64,000 bases of DNA, from the NCBI RefSeq assembly GCF_014805685.1, contig NC_060906.1:9520346-9584345 (forward strand). The letters are read 5' to 3'. Position 1 is the stretch's first letter. Each line of letters starts with the position of its first letter. The notes below the pieces were generated by a model, which saw nothing but the letters and a program-made list of their open reading frames with translations, was not told the origin of the DNA and did not search any database. Positions 43,801 to 55,189 of the stretch are shown piece by piece. The DNA comes from Silurus meridionalis (taxonomy: Eukaryota > Chordata > Actinopteri > Siluriformes > Siluridae). The position numbers and the translations under genes are program-made.

Positions 43801-46634
43801 GACCACCCTCTTAACACAAATAACTAGGGTTAGTTGAATGAGCAAAATGTGATGACTTGAAAGTCACAATGTCTTTTAAGGTTAGAAAAAAAAAAATTGA
43901 CTGTTAGATCAATTGAAGTTAGACTATAGATTATGTCTACAAAAGGTCTTATGTATGATCATACATTTCACAATGAAACCCGTGACTTGATATGAACTTC
44001 TTTCGATTCCCTAAATCTTGTGTTTCCAGATTACAACGTTTTCAGTAAAAGGTTTCAGGAGTGTGTGGATGACGAAGACAGCAGCACAGACTGGTCTGAG
44101 CACATTGACTATCAATTCAAGGAGGAGCCGGATCAATACATTCCAATTATGGAAATCAGCTCTGTGTGCTCTATGGCCAACACGAATGATAACCTGGTAA
44201 GCTGATATGACACTTCGGTACAATGACCACTCAGCAATCCATGGGGTTCTCAAACTAGGGGTCATGACCACAAGATGGGTCACTGGTTTACAGATAGGGT
44301 GTTTGTTAATCTCTAGAAATATGACCATCACTTAATACCAAGAAATGGTACTCACTTAGTACCAAGACTAAATTACACTGCCCATTCTAAAAAAAAAAAG
44401 AAATTGCACACTAATATTTAATTTCAACCGCCTTTAGCTTTGATTACAAAACGCATGCTTCTGCAATGTCACCACATTAATTTTTGTCCAGAGTTGCAGT
44501 CATTTTTTACCAAAATCTTGTATTGATGATGGGAGAGTCAGACTGCTGTGCAAAGCCTTCTTTAGCACATTGCAAAGATTCTCAATGAGGTTAAAGTCTA
44601 GACTCTGTGGTGGCCGATCCATGTGTTTAAATGATCTCTCATGCTCCCTGAACCACTCTTTCACAATTTGAGCCAGAGGAATCCTTGCAGTGTCAGCTTG
44701 GAATACGCCAATGCCATCAGAGGAAGAAAGTAAATCCATTGATGGAACAACCTGGTCATTCAGTATATTCAGGTAGTCAGCTGACCTCATTCTTTGGGCA
44801 CATAATGTTGCTGAACTGAGACCTGACCAACTGCAACAACCTCGGATCATAGCACTGCCCCCACAGGCTTGTACAGTAGGTACATCATCCACCTCTCTTT
44901 ATACCCTTAGGTGCCCATCACTCTGAAACAGGGTAAATCTGGACTCAGCAGACCACATGACCTTCTTTAATGCAATCTTTATTCTTCCTAGCAAATTGAA
45001 GCGTTTATTCCAACTAGCCTCACTGAAAAGTAGTTTTCTTAAGGCTACACAGCTGTTTAGTCTAAATCCCTTGAGTTCCCTTCACATTGTGCATGTGGAA
45101 ATGCTTTTACTTTCACTATTAAACATAACTGTAAGTTCTTTTGTTTTTTTTACGATTTGATTTCACCAAAAGTCTAAGTGATCGCCGATCACGATCATTC
45201 AAGAGTTTTTTCCGATCACATTTCTTCCTCGAAGACGATGGTTCCCCACTACCCTTCCAGTTTTTAATAATGCGTTGGACAGTTCTTAACCCAATTTTCA
45301 GCAATCTCCTTAGATGTTTTCTTTGCTTGATGCATGCCAATAATTTGACCCTTCCGAAACAGATTAACATCCTTTCCATGACCACAGGATGTGTCTTCCG
45401 ACATGGTTGTTTAAAAAATTAGAAGCTACTCACTGCATCAGTTAGGCAAATAACTTGTTGCCAGTTGAAACATAATCACCCATGCAGTAATTATCCAATG
45501 GGAGGCTCTTCCAGGTGGTGACTTTTTTCTTGAACAGGCAGTGTATTTTCCTATTACAAACAGCATTTACATTTTAAAACCCTCTCATGTAGATTAGAAA
45601 CAAACCCGGAGATAAAAATGTTTGAACATACAGTAGAAGTTTTGGGATGCGGCATTTGACAACAGTTAGGATGACGGTGTGTGGTTTTAACAAAGTTCTC
45701 CCAGTGTGTTTAGCATCATTGTTAATGATTAAAGGTTCCCTCTAAAAACTGTCAGAGAGACAATTTGGTTTTGGCATGTGAGATGAAATGTAATAGTCAT
45801 ATCTAGGCTAATTTTTCACTTCTACATAAGAATAACAGGCGAGTTTTGCTAATATCACAGCCTAATCTGGATATTTATGCAAAGAAACGAGTCAAGTATT
45901 AACCCGGGTCCAATGCTTTAGCTCAGGGATGTATCACACTAACCAGAAGTGAGAGACAAATTTCCAATAAGACGTCTTGTTGATTTTCACGTATCTGACC
46001 TGATACACACCTGATTTATTTGTAAATGCAATGTCAAGAAAATGTGAAACCTTGACTGGTGTGCAAGAATGTGAGAAATGTTACTGTTTCATTCATTTAA
46101 CCCATAAGTTAAGGATCTCTGATTTCATAGCCATACTAAGTTATATTTTTGTAATAAAAAAAAAATAATTAGTGCTTAAGGCTTATATGTGCTTTTTAGT
46201 TTGCTTGAACCAAAACGTTTTAAAGGCTTTACACCCTTTAAACTGAAACTAAGTCAAGTCTATAGACTTTAGTCTCAGGGCTGTTAGAGCCTAAATCGTA
46301 AGACCACATGCACTGGAGACTTGCACATGAGATTTCAATTATGGGGATGTTCTAAAGTATTGGCACCTCAAACTCAGGGGGAGTCATCTGACATGTGTAA
46401 ACGTTTGCTGGGATCAACTAAAGCATCTTGTCAGGTCTGTTCTAGTTTGAATGAATAGAAAGAAGTGCAGGGACACATGCATCAGGAGTGTAAACACTTC
46501 TCTTACCTGTGCTGCAAAGCTACAAGCCCCAGAGTTAGAATCTGTGCCACCTCTAGTTGTGTTGGCCACTCGCCTGCAGCAACGCACCCAAAAACCCCAC
46601 ATTCCTCCCCGATCCCTGATTCCTCAAACTCCAT
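33475..46634 (-). CDS. ppat: PPAT, amidophosphoribosyltransferase
   Basis: Commits PRPP plus glutamine to 5-phosphoribosylamine, the first step of de novo purine synthesis, in the cytosol. Exons 5' to 3': 46634-46507, 39556-39490, 39309-39103, 38055-37943, 37780-37635, 37482-37410, 37328-37177, 35630-35503, 35080-34859, 34743-34623, 33644-33475. Phases close to 508 aa (human 517). The start [11 protein letters not shown] is an 11-residue propeptide followed by the catalytic Cys of CGVFG. Later motifs: [35 protein letters not shown], the PRPP loop [12 protein letters not shown], and Fe-S ligand cysteines in AFCIFEY, PCYMG and HCTAC. Exon 1 was found by translating around the expected propeptide, since no long open frame marks it. 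Intron 1 is about 7 kb and hosts a SANT gene on the other strand. Two donors are GC. Confidence 0.95.
36128..36636. mobile_element. DNA transposon (MITE) with CCGGACTATAA ends
   Basis: Left CCTTAATTTCCGGACTATAA and right GCGGTTTATAGTCCGAAAAA then TACGGTG are inverted repeats of a type widespread in animals. The left arm has repeats of TAAGCCGCACC. No transposase. In PPAT intron 7. Confidence 0.75.
36837..37015 (+). mobile_element. tRNA-derived SINE
   Basis: An A-box-like TAGCTTAGTGGTTAAG at the head, a B-box-like stretch AGTTTAAATCCCAGTCACCA, then the fish-typical AAGCAAGGCACTTGACCCTA and TAGCTGCTCAGTTGCATGAT before AT-rich sequence. Related bodies appear as fragments at about 3325-3400 (and duplicated at 4365-4440) and a tail at about 48105-48165. 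Confidence 0.7.
37076..37177 (-). other. ppat: GC splice donor of PPAT intron 7
   Basis: On the minus strand the exon ends ...TTCGAAG at 37177 and the intron begins GCAAGT. Phase 1 is required to join FEG to [11 protein letters not shown] (exon at 35630). The GT inside GCAAGT gives the wrong phase. Perfect AG|GCAAGT. Confidence 0.85.
39600..40135 (+). mobile_element. Non-LTR retrotransposon fragment, internally deleted
   Basis: 39670-39900 translates to [40 protein letters not shown] and [15 protein letters not shown], the end of a LINE AP-endonuclease. It then jumps to a LINE-like 3' end GCTGTGGCGACCCCTAATGG with an AAG-rich tail. The reverse-transcriptase part is missing. In PPAT intron 1. 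Confidence 0.75.
40385..40440. repeat. (GA)n microsatellite
   Basis: About 28 uninterrupted GA units in PPAT intron 1, upstream of the nested gene. Confidence 0.95.
40847..40879. repeat. (CA)n microsatellite
   Basis: About 16 CA units, some 250 bp before the nested gene's start codon. Confidence 0.9.
40885..41132 (+). promoter_or_regulatory. Putative promoter of the nested SANT-domain gene
   Basis: The stretch before the 41133 ATG is locally GC-richer than its surroundings and contains GTCACATGAC at 41005-41014 (a USF/TFEB-type E-box) and a purine-rich stretch at 41065-41095. A (CA)n run ends just upstream. No TATA box is evident. Inferred from position only. Confidence 0.35.
41133..44205 (+). 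CDS. Myb/SANT-like DNA-binding domain protein (three domains), nested in PPAT intron 1
   Basis: Exons: 41133-41505, 42183-42608, 42890-43576, 43661-43735, 44030-44205 (TGA), total 578 aa. Internal exon borders are all phase 1. Three Myb/SANT-like (trihelix type) repeats: domain 1 [20 protein letters not shown] ending RDWLSCQAQ; domain 2 [20 protein letters not shown] ending [14 protein letters not shown]; domain 3 [20 protein letters not shown] ending [14 protein letters not shown]. Such domains occur in fish uncharacterised proteins and in ZSCAN20/29 and MSANTD proteins. An acidic linker and a basic GKKRKA patch suggest a nuclear protein. The last exon ends either at this stop (...NDNLVS) or splices at 44196, as ACCTG|GTAAGC is a fair donor; the next 1.2 kb is a transposon, so I prefer the stop. 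Target unknown. Confidence 0.75.
44370..45550 (-). mobile_element. Degenerate Tc1-like transposon, minus strand
   Basis: Ends TTACACTGCCCATTCTAAAA and TCTTGAACAGGCAGTGTATT are inverted. Minus-strand frames: 45385-45119 ([23 protein letters not shown] region, then [20 protein letters not shown]) and 44892-44500 ([13 protein letters not shown], then [18 protein letters not shown], the catalytic-domain region). Frames are shifted relative to each other, so no functional transposase. It directly follows the nested SANT gene. Confidence 0.8.
45551..46506. other. PPAT intron 1, proximal part
   Basis: Nothing coding or repetitive recognised between the Tc1 remnant and PPAT exon 1. A 3'UTR or further exon of the nested gene could in principle lie here, but I see no supported one. 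Confidence 0.45.
46507..46634 (-). CDS. ppat: PPAT first coding exon
   Basis: The ATG (minus strand, 46634) opens [11 protein letters not shown], then [18 protein letters not shown] and ends LVALQHR with AG|GTAAGA. It supplies the glutaminase nucleophile Cys12 exposed by propeptide removal in this family. Its phase 2 end joins exactly to [10 protein letters not shown] at 39556, almost 7 kb away. An ORF in another frame overlaps it and is spurious. Confidence 0.93.
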
Positions 46635-47239
46635 GGTCAACAGAAGTCCAAAGAAATCCACCCAGATCTACAAAAACTACAACTTTTCACTCCCCACGCT
46701 GCCCCAATAATCTCCCAGTCCAACCACGTGTTGCCTCATGCGGACGCTTAAACTGGAATGTACCAACTCCAGAAAAGGGGAGGGGTTCAAATTGTTGCAA
46801 ATTATCTACATTTCTGGGCGCCTGAAAACAAAAAAACTAAGTACGAAACTGTTTCTGTATTGACAATTGAAATAATCGTGCAAAATTAATTAGTTTGGAG
46901 AAAAATAAATAAATATAAGCTTGGAACAAACTACTCAGATATCTTTAGGAGAATGTGCAGAGAGTGAAATCAGTGTGTGATCAGAAAAACTGAACAGGAC
47001 ACGCGACATTTCCACGTGGTGAAGATGGCGTCACTGCCTTATAAAGTGTCGTAACTCGTGTCGACCTTCTTCCATCTCGCCCGCTTTTCTCCCTCGCGTG
47101 TTGCCTTCATTCAGATCTCCAGTTCTCGACCTGCAGGTAGATCAGCTTCATCTGTAACATTGTGCATGATGATCATAATGGTGTCTGGGACTCATGAGCT
47201 TATTTTGATTTTTTGCAGGAGAACAGAGTTGTAAAAGAC
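46635..47239. promoter_or_regulatory. Bidirectional PPAT/PAICS promoter
   Basis: 605 bp lie between the two start codons, including 5'UTRs and a PAICS non-coding first segment. CACGTG E-boxes stand at 46725-46730 and 47013-47018. The second is followed by AAGATGGCGTC at 47022-47032 (YY1-like). A CpG-containing stretch spans 46995-47110. The head-to-head PPAT (GPAT)/PAICS (AIRC) arrangement with a shared promoter is known in other vertebrates, and both genes respond to MYC there. Site use here is inferred. Confidence 0.75.
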
Positions 47240-47483
47240 ATGGCGTCGACAGCAGGTATGTAGTTGTGTGGGGATTGCATTGATGAGAGTGACCGTGTGT
47301 GTGTTTGTTTGTTTGTTTGCGTCTGTCTCAGTGTCATAAGGAAGTCTTTATGTAAAAATAACCTGACAACTAAAAAGTCTGTTTCCTTCGATTCTAAATA
47401 ATCTGTTTCCTTTTTAAAAAGTTTCCATCCTCCCTAAAAAGCAGTGCTCGAATTGAGTCAAGTCTTATGGGGGGTCCCCAGTT

Positions 47484-47525
<42 letters not shown>

Positions 47526-47544
47526 TATGTATATATGTATGTGT

Positions 47545-47613
<69 letters not shown>

Positions 47614-50600
47614 TATAACTAAAATAATCTTGGGGACCCCCTCCTAAGTCTATTTTTTTTTTTTTTTTTACTTGATGGGGTTCCCTGATGCCATATGGGG
47701 GTCCTGGATACCCCCCACACACACACCCTCAATTCGAGCACTGCTAAAAAGTATTTCCTTCCTTCCTAAGAAGTCTGTTTCCTTCCTTCCTTCCTTTCTT
47801 AATATTATTTCCTAAAACCTCTTCCCCCCCCCTTACATAATGTCATTCTGCACCATTAGAAACTAACACCTAAAAAACACCTCTTATCTTTTGTATAGTC
47901 TACACAGTAATGCACATCATTGATTTGAATAAATTAAATAAAAAGTTCATTAGAGCCTTAAATCCTCTAAGACCGCACGTACTGGCGGCTTTGCACGTGA
48001 GATTCATTTCAGAGTGCCAAGGAAACACTTGTGTAACACTTGAAAGGATCGATCACGTTCACATGCAGTAGTAATTCTACTGAAGATATAGCTTGATCAG
48101 TTTACATTTATGGTATTTAGCAGACGCACTTGACCACAGCGACGTACAAAAAGTGCTTTGAGTCTCTATGAATGAATAAATCTACACTGTTGCCCTAGAT
48201 TTACTGCAGTGCAATATTCTGTTCAGGCAGTTAGGTCTTGTTCAGTTCTTGTGCTAGTTGATTAGTGTCTTCCTGCTTTTTATTCCCTGAGAACACGCAA
48301 ATCCTGTGCATGTTGCAGCATGTAATCTAGCCATATCCAACTCCTGTTTATTTCATTGTAAAAAAATTGGTTCCTCTCTTGCTTGTTTGTAATTCGGTAC
48401 ATTTGAATTTCGAGAATAATGGGACATAAATACATATTTCCACACACGTGTTTACGTCCAATTTATTTCTTATCAAGCATAAATTGCAACAAGAGAATTG
48501 GTCAAGTGCAATGATCTCATTGATGATGCATATTTTCTCAAAAGCATTTCCTGAAGAAGACCTAAAAGACCTTTTGTAGCAAACATTACTGACATGTTAA
48601 TTATGCCTACATAACTACAAAATGTATTTTAGAGCCACTTATTTTTTATTCATTCAATTAAGGGTTTATTTGAACTTTAATTACACAGCGAATTAAACTG
48701 AGAGGCTTATAAATTTTTTTTTGTAAAAGATGTTTTGTGTCCGTGATTGGTGTCTTGATACATTATATATTTGACACAATTATTTAAAGTGATTTTTGAA
48801 TTATGGAACAGGGGAATCATGTAATTTCAAGGGAATCTCCAGCCTATGGAACTAGTCATCATTTAATGAGAACTTGTTGCTTTGTTGTGCTTTCTTCTAC
48901 CACTTATTAGACCTGAAACTTGGTAAGAAGCTCAGCGAGGGCAAGACCAAGCAGATCTTTGAGCTTCCTGACATGACCGGCCATGTTCTGGTTCAGTCCA
49001 AAGACCAGATCACAGCAGGAAATGCAGTGAGGAAAGACCAAATGGAGGGCAAGGCAGCGATCTCCAACAAGACCACCAGTTGTGTCTTCAAGCTCCTGCA
49101 AGAAGCTGGTGAGACTGTTTAAAGTGTGAACTATTGCTTTATTGAAGCTTTTAACTTGTAATTAAATTATTTTGATCTTAGGTATTTTCCTAATGCAACC
49201 AGGTAACACTAGTTGCAATGTGAAGTCTGAAGACATCTGGAAACTCCTTTGTATCAATGTTGAAAGTTTTCCTTTCTACAGGTTGTCGTGGTGACATACA
49301 GCAGCATACTTTTTTGTGGCCAATTTAATTGCTGATCTCAATACCTAAAGAAAAGTATTTTATTCAGTTTCCTTTAAAAAAAAAAAAAAAACCTTTACAT
49401 GTTAAAACGTAACAACGCTCATTGACGGGAATAATTCAAAAGCATCTCCCTTTAACTCATTAGTTAATTGGAATAATTGAATTGTAGTCCATCTGTGGAT
49501 CAGGAGAACACTCGATTAGTTACATTTTTGCCTCGTGACTCGTTACCTCTCGAATTAAATTGAATTTGATTTATGCTGCCCTTTATGCTCACCATCCAGC
49601 CTTTAGATAGTGACGTCTTTATCTGTAATGGCTAACCCACCATGATATATTTTTTTCCTGACTATTTGGTGAAATAAAAATGGTATAATACTTCCAGCCC
49701 TTGGAGGAAATTGTTCTGCTCTGTTCACACTCTTAAAGGTTTTTAAGCAAATTATCCCAAACGGTGTATTCAAGTTTTTAGAGAAAAGTCATCTTGAACA
49801 TCTTTATTTAAAAATTTCTATCAAATTGTTTAACAAAACTAAGCTTTCGCCATGAAAATAACCATAGAAGTTGACATGGCGATAAGATATAAGAGAAATA
49901 AAAATCCCCAATTCTATACTCGAGTATGTATCAGCCCACTCGCATCGTGGCATTTTAATGCACCACAAGCAACAGCAATTTCTTTATCCCATCACTTTGC
50001 TTTTATAAATTTTTTCCTGTCAGGAATAAAGACCGCGTTCATGAAGCAGCATTCAGAGACGGCGTTCATCGCCAGCCACTGTGAGATGATCCCTATCGAG
50101 TGGGTGTGTAGACGCATCGCCACAGGTTCCTTCCTTAAAAGGAATCCGGGCGTCAAAGAAGGCTATCGCTTCTCACCATTGAAAATGGAGATGTTCTTCA
50201 AGGTGGGTACCTGACCTTTTGTGCCTAAATCTGATCATTCAGTAAGCTGTGGTCTGTTCAATATATTGGCTCATGCTTATTAGAGAACCACTTTATAATG
50301 AAAGTAAATGATTGGGCTGAACCATCACTGGAGTGTTGAGTGAGTTTGCTGATTGTCTCTCAGATAAGCAGTAGTTAGAATCTTTCAGATGATCCATAAT
50401 CAGTTTTTCTATCTTTCTTTACCTTTATTGTAATTGGAATGTGATTTCACGTGCCTTCGTCTTTTCTTTCCTCTCAGGATGACGCCAATAATGACCCACA
50501 GTGGTCTGAGGAGCAGTTAATAGCAGCTAAATTAGAGCTGGCAGGATTGTCGATTGGCCGCTGTGAGGTAGACATTATGAGTAAGAGCACAGTGGCCATC

Positions 50601-53600
50601 TTTGAGGTCCTGGAGAAGGCCTGGGCCACACAGAACTGCACTCTGGTCGATATGAAGGTACTTTAAGACACTGGACTGGGTTGTACTAGTGTAGTGTTGT
50701 GCCAAACATTTCATTGTCCTTTTCCATCATCGCTGATCATTAGTGAAGTATTTACTCGTAGCATGGACGAATCTTGTCGATGCGTTTAGATCGAGTTTGG
50801 TGTGAACGTGACCACTAAAGAAGTTACCCTGGCTGATGTGATTGACAACGACTCCTGGAGATTATGGCCAGCTGGGGATCGCAGCCAACAGAAAGACAAA
50901 CAGGCAAGTTTCATGTTCTTAGTGATCCCCGTGTGTCCATCACTTTGCTTCGTTTACTATTCAATATAATCAATATTTCAGCAAATTAGAAGGATGTCAA
51001 GATAAAACCGCATGTAATGGTGCAGAGCCAGCCTAGCAGTTAGTAGTGTTTATGTATAGACAATGTAATTTATGTCCTTCATGTGAACATTTGGCCTGCA
51101 CAGAAACAGTTCAGTTTTGCTAGAAACTATTACTTTGTCCAGCAACTTACGGTGTGTCTCGTTCCTCTTTGCTTTATGCAGGTTTATCGTGACTTGAAAG
51201 AGGTCACACCTGAAGCTATGCAGATGGTCAAGAAAAACTTTGAATGGGTGGCTGAAAGAGTGCAGGTACACACACAAACACACACAGCTTTCCATTATTA
51301 TGCTGCTGTTCCTAGCTATTTAATTTATCCTCTTTTTGTTCCTTCTGCTCTTCTGAGGCACATGGGCTGTTTGGCCATAGAACCCCTCCATAGTCACCTG
51401 CCATATGTCATAGAAATTTCCCATTTAAAGATCACACGCAGTTAAAAATCGATGCGCTTAGGTTGTTAAACATTTACATTTAGCTGGCTGAAATTGCACA
51501 ATTTGCCCATTTGCACTTGTTAACTCTTCCTATCGTGCCACTGTGTACTTGTCCTCCTTAACCTTTACAAATCTGTAGCTTTCACAAGAGTCCTTGTGAA
51601 CCTCAGCAGTTTTTTTTTTTTTTTACTTAGATTTTTTTTTTTTTTTTAAATAAACATTTCTTTCAAGAAGATTTCTGCGTTTACAAATCAGAATGGATTT
51701 CCCCTTCTACTGATAATAAAGTACTATTTTGTTACTGCAATAGCTCCAGCATGTGGTGCAGTAGCATTATTGCACTACCATAATCTACACTAGGTTACAA
51801 TTCACCCTTATGATGAAGTGCAATTTGATTCAATACTATGCGATATGAAAACTGATTATTTGCAATTTAATATGGTGCAGATATTTCAGATATTTTATAT
51901 TGGTTCAGACAGACAGCAAATCATCAATTTATTTTCTGCAAAAAAAGGGATGAAATAAAACCAGATGTCTCTGGTCTCCAAGAAGGTGCAGCTCTACCTC
52001 TGCCATGTTAATCTATTAAAAACACCACAGGGGCCACCAGGAAGCATCACGCAGAGATTCGGATTACAGCGAACATTAAATCCTGTTTTTTTTTTTTTTT
52101 TTTTTTGGATGCCTAGATAGACTCGTGTAGGAATATCACGCATGGAGCTTTTTGGTGTAAAAATAGTTTTATTCATGCAGGTCTGCACTACACATGTCCT
52201 TGTGAAGTAGTCGGTGCACGCGCCTTCACCACAGCGGTGATTGAATTACCGTAATCTCGCCCTTTTTTTTTTTTTTTTTTATTTGTACGGATTAATAATA
52301 GCGATTTGATGGCGGTCTACTTTTTTTCTAGTCTCTCAATTATCATGTAATTTCAATTACTTCAGATTTGACTTTTACCACTTTTCAGCTGTTTGAATGA
52401 AGCCACTTGTGTATAAGGCATTATGGCTGCCTTCCATTGCCCAAAATAACTTCTTTCACCATGGTAAAGAACAGAATGGAAAATGTGATTGCAGACATGA
52501 AAACTCAATTGTGCTTCTAGCATCAACACAGGACACAAGATATTGCAGGCTTCTCTTGAAGCAAGTCCTCAAACACAATTCTGAAAAGGATGAGAATCTT
52601 CCTTCGCTGGAATTCTGTTTGTAACTTGCGTGTTTTTGCCTGTAGCTGCTCCTGGAGCCGCAGGCGAGTGGAAGAGTCGTCGTACTGATGGGTTCTACGT
52701 CCGACATGGCTCACTGCGAGAGAATTCGGAAAGCCTGCAGCGCATACGGCATCGCCTGCCATCTCCGAGTCACCTCTGCGCACAAAGGCCCCGACGAGAC
52801 ACTCCGTATCAAATCCGAATACGAGGGTAAGACCGTGTGGAGAAATGAGTTTTGTTTAGAATTGCATTGAAACCACAGTCTCGGTACATTCGATATTTAC
52901 GTGCTTTTATTTTCTCAGGTGATGGTGTTCCCACCATTTTTGTAGCCGTCGCAGGGAGGAGTAACGGTTTGGGTCCAGTGATGTCCGGAAACACGGTTTT
53001 CCCGGTCATTAACTGTCCTCCTGTTACATCTGACTGGGGTGCTCAGGACATCTGGTCATCTTTACGCATGCCTAGCGGTAAGGATTCATCTGCTGGTTTA
53101 AGGACTTTAGGTTTCTCCACGATGGACTGCCATGAAGCAGAGCTACACACTTAAATACTTGAATTACTAAAATCTATAGTTCTGTACGTACCTCGGGGTT
53201 TAAGTCAGAATTCGGTTCAATTTCTTTATAGTTAGGCGGGAAAAAGGCTGAACACAATATTGCTTGTAATTCTTTTTTTATTAACGCAGTTTTTATTAAT
53301 TTTCACAAATGTTAAGTTTATTTTAATATTCTTAACAGTTTAAATTATAATGCCTGCTTGGTTTAAATAAAATAAAATATACATATAACCTTATCAATAA
53401 TAAAATAAAAATATCTAATGAATGCAATACCCTTTAAAACACAAAATAAATGTAATCAATAAAATTAAAAACAAACAGTAGCGAAATTAAAACCTTTAAC
53501 GCACCACACATTTATTCACGACATCCTTTCTGTACTCAGATATAAATAAACTCCACCACAACTTAAAAAAAAAAAAAATCAATAAACGTGTTTTAATGAT

Positions 53601-54900
53601 GCTCAAAGTCTCAAATCAAACACCAAAATCTGCCATGGTGCGCACATCTGGCAATTAACCCTTCGGGGTCGACAAATGCGGTGTCGCATTTTGTGGCCTT
53701 TTTTTTTCTCCCTCATAACTCAGAAATGAACTTCAGTTACTATCTTTTTTGAGCGTACAGATAAGAACAATACACCACTTTCCTACTTTTATACACTCAT
53801 AACAAAACTCAGTTACAAAGCACTTTTGTAAAATAAAAAAAAAGGACAGAGGGCGCTCTCTACCGTCTCTCTCTCTCTCTCTCCACCTCCACAGACATGG
53901 GGAAAAAAAAAACCTGATCTCAGTTAAAACCCTCTTCTTTTAAAATATAGCATCTGTATTTCTAATTAAGTGAAGGATGTGTTACACCCAAAATGATTAA
54001 ATATTGAGAGCTGCCCTACTCTACAATAGCAAAAAAAAGTTAGTGTGCCTTATCAATACACAATTACTTTCATAGTAAGCATTTCTTAAAATGGTTCCTA
54101 TTTTTGGTACACATTTTAAAATTTAATTGTGCTGTTTTATTTCTATGTAGAAGAATCGTTATGGTATATTGGTTTTGCTGTGAAAGTTACCTGTTACTGC
54201 TTGCTGAATATTGCAATCATAATGCAATACCTTCACCAAGTCTGCAACATTTGATGGGATAAGCAGGATGATTTAGATGGATTAAAAAGGTGTAAGCAAA
54301 TGAACTCGGAGATTTGAAAGGAACTAGAGTGCGAGGCAACAGGAGGAAAACCTACAACTATGTAAAGTGCTTTGTAGTGGCCAAATCTGTTTTTTTTTTT
54401 TTTTTTTTTTTTTCTTTTCTTCTTCTAAATTGTGCCTTTGCTGTGCAACATTAAGGAGATGAGTGTGCTCTGTACGATTTGTTAGTTTGTTAGCTCTTTC
54501 AGTCATTTGAAAGTTGCTACACTACACTTGGGTGGTATGAACTGAGTCACCTGCTTACTCTCTTTCTGGTACATATAATACATTTTTAAGGCTTGGCTTT
54601 AGGCGTTGATCGTGTTTGTGGTGGTTTTGTTTGTATGTAGGCCTTGTTTTTCCCAGTGCAAAGTGCCTCTCCCAAATGGCAAATTACTCCTCCACCCATT
54701 AAATTTTTTTTTTTAATTTTCACTCTCCTTCAGGTTTGGGCTGTTCTACGGTTCTGTCTCCAGACTCGGCTGCTCAACATGCTGCTCAGATCCTGGGTCT
54801 GACTGATCACTTGGTGTGGGCTAAACTTCGTGCCTCAATGCTCAACACCTGGATCTCCCTGAAGCAGGCCGATAAGAAGCTTCAGCAGTGCAGCATCTGA
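47240..54900 (+). CDS. paics: PAICS, bifunctional AIR carboxylase / SAICAR synthetase
   Basis: Catalyses AIR to CAIR and then CAIR plus aspartate to SAICAR in cytosolic purine synthesis. Exons: 47240-47255, 48911-49108, 50024-50202, 50478-50657, 50790-50903, 51182-51265, 52646-52826, 52919-53077, 54734-54900. All phases close at 425 aa, the human length. SAICAR synthetase half (exons 2-6): [62 protein letters not shown], then helix [12 protein letters not shown] carboxylase half (exons 7-9): [45 protein letters not shown], ending [10 protein letters not shown]. Exon 5 ends at a GC donor. Intron 1 carries a MITE. Poly(A) signal at 55036. Confidence 0.97.
47440..47745. mobile_element. MITE with GCAGTGCTCGAATTGA ends in PAICS intron 1
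   Basis: The left GCAGTGCTCGAATTGAG and the right TCAATTCGAGCACTGC are exact inverted copies (16 bp) flanked by TAAAAA on both sides (a target-site duplication). The inside is mostly (TG)n and (TA)n microsatellite (47486-47608) plus GGGGTCCCC/GGGGACCCCC inverted blocks. Confidence 0.85.
50904..51181 (+). other. paics: GC-AG intron of PAICS
   Basis: The donor AAACAG|GCAAGT (50903/50904) and acceptor ATGCAG at 51181 join KDKQ to [11 protein letters not shown] in phase 0. Using the GT within GCAAGT creates a stop after three codons. Third perfect AG|GCAAGT donor in this window. Confidence 0.88.
53078..54733. other. PAICS intron 8, no recognised content
   Basis: 1.66 kb, AT-rich, with short homopolymers and a (CT) run near 53865-53882. 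No repeat ends or exon candidates supported. Confidence 0.5.
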
Positions 54901-55035
54901 AAACATAGCACTTCTGTTTACCATTCCAGCCCTTTAAGCATTCCATTACACTACTCCAGTCAGCGTTCATTTTTAAATGATTGAAGGCTTGTAATTTAAT
55001 GGCAGGTCTGAATAATCTCATTTATAGATGAAACT

Positions 55036-55041
55036 AATAAA
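55036..55041 (+). terminator. paics: PAICS polyadenylation signal AATAAA
   Basis: AATAAA about 135 bases after the PAICS stop codon, followed by A-rich and then T/G-containing sequence. A short 3'UTR is implied. Confidence 0.65.
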
Positions 55042-55189
55042 AAAAATTATAGAAAACATTTGTATGGGCTATTGCTTTATGTAATTGGGACCTAATTATA
55101 AATATATTCCTCTTTCTGGGATTTGTCTTTGATGCAGCTTGACAAGGGCCATGTGTTTATAAAAAACATAGTTTTGTGTGTGTTTTTGT

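Noticed and set aside
46414..46602. Open frame on the minus strand beginning [12 protein letters not shown]
   Set aside because: It is a shifted reading of PPAT exon 1; the correct frame gives [11 protein letters not shown] followed by [12 protein letters not shown].
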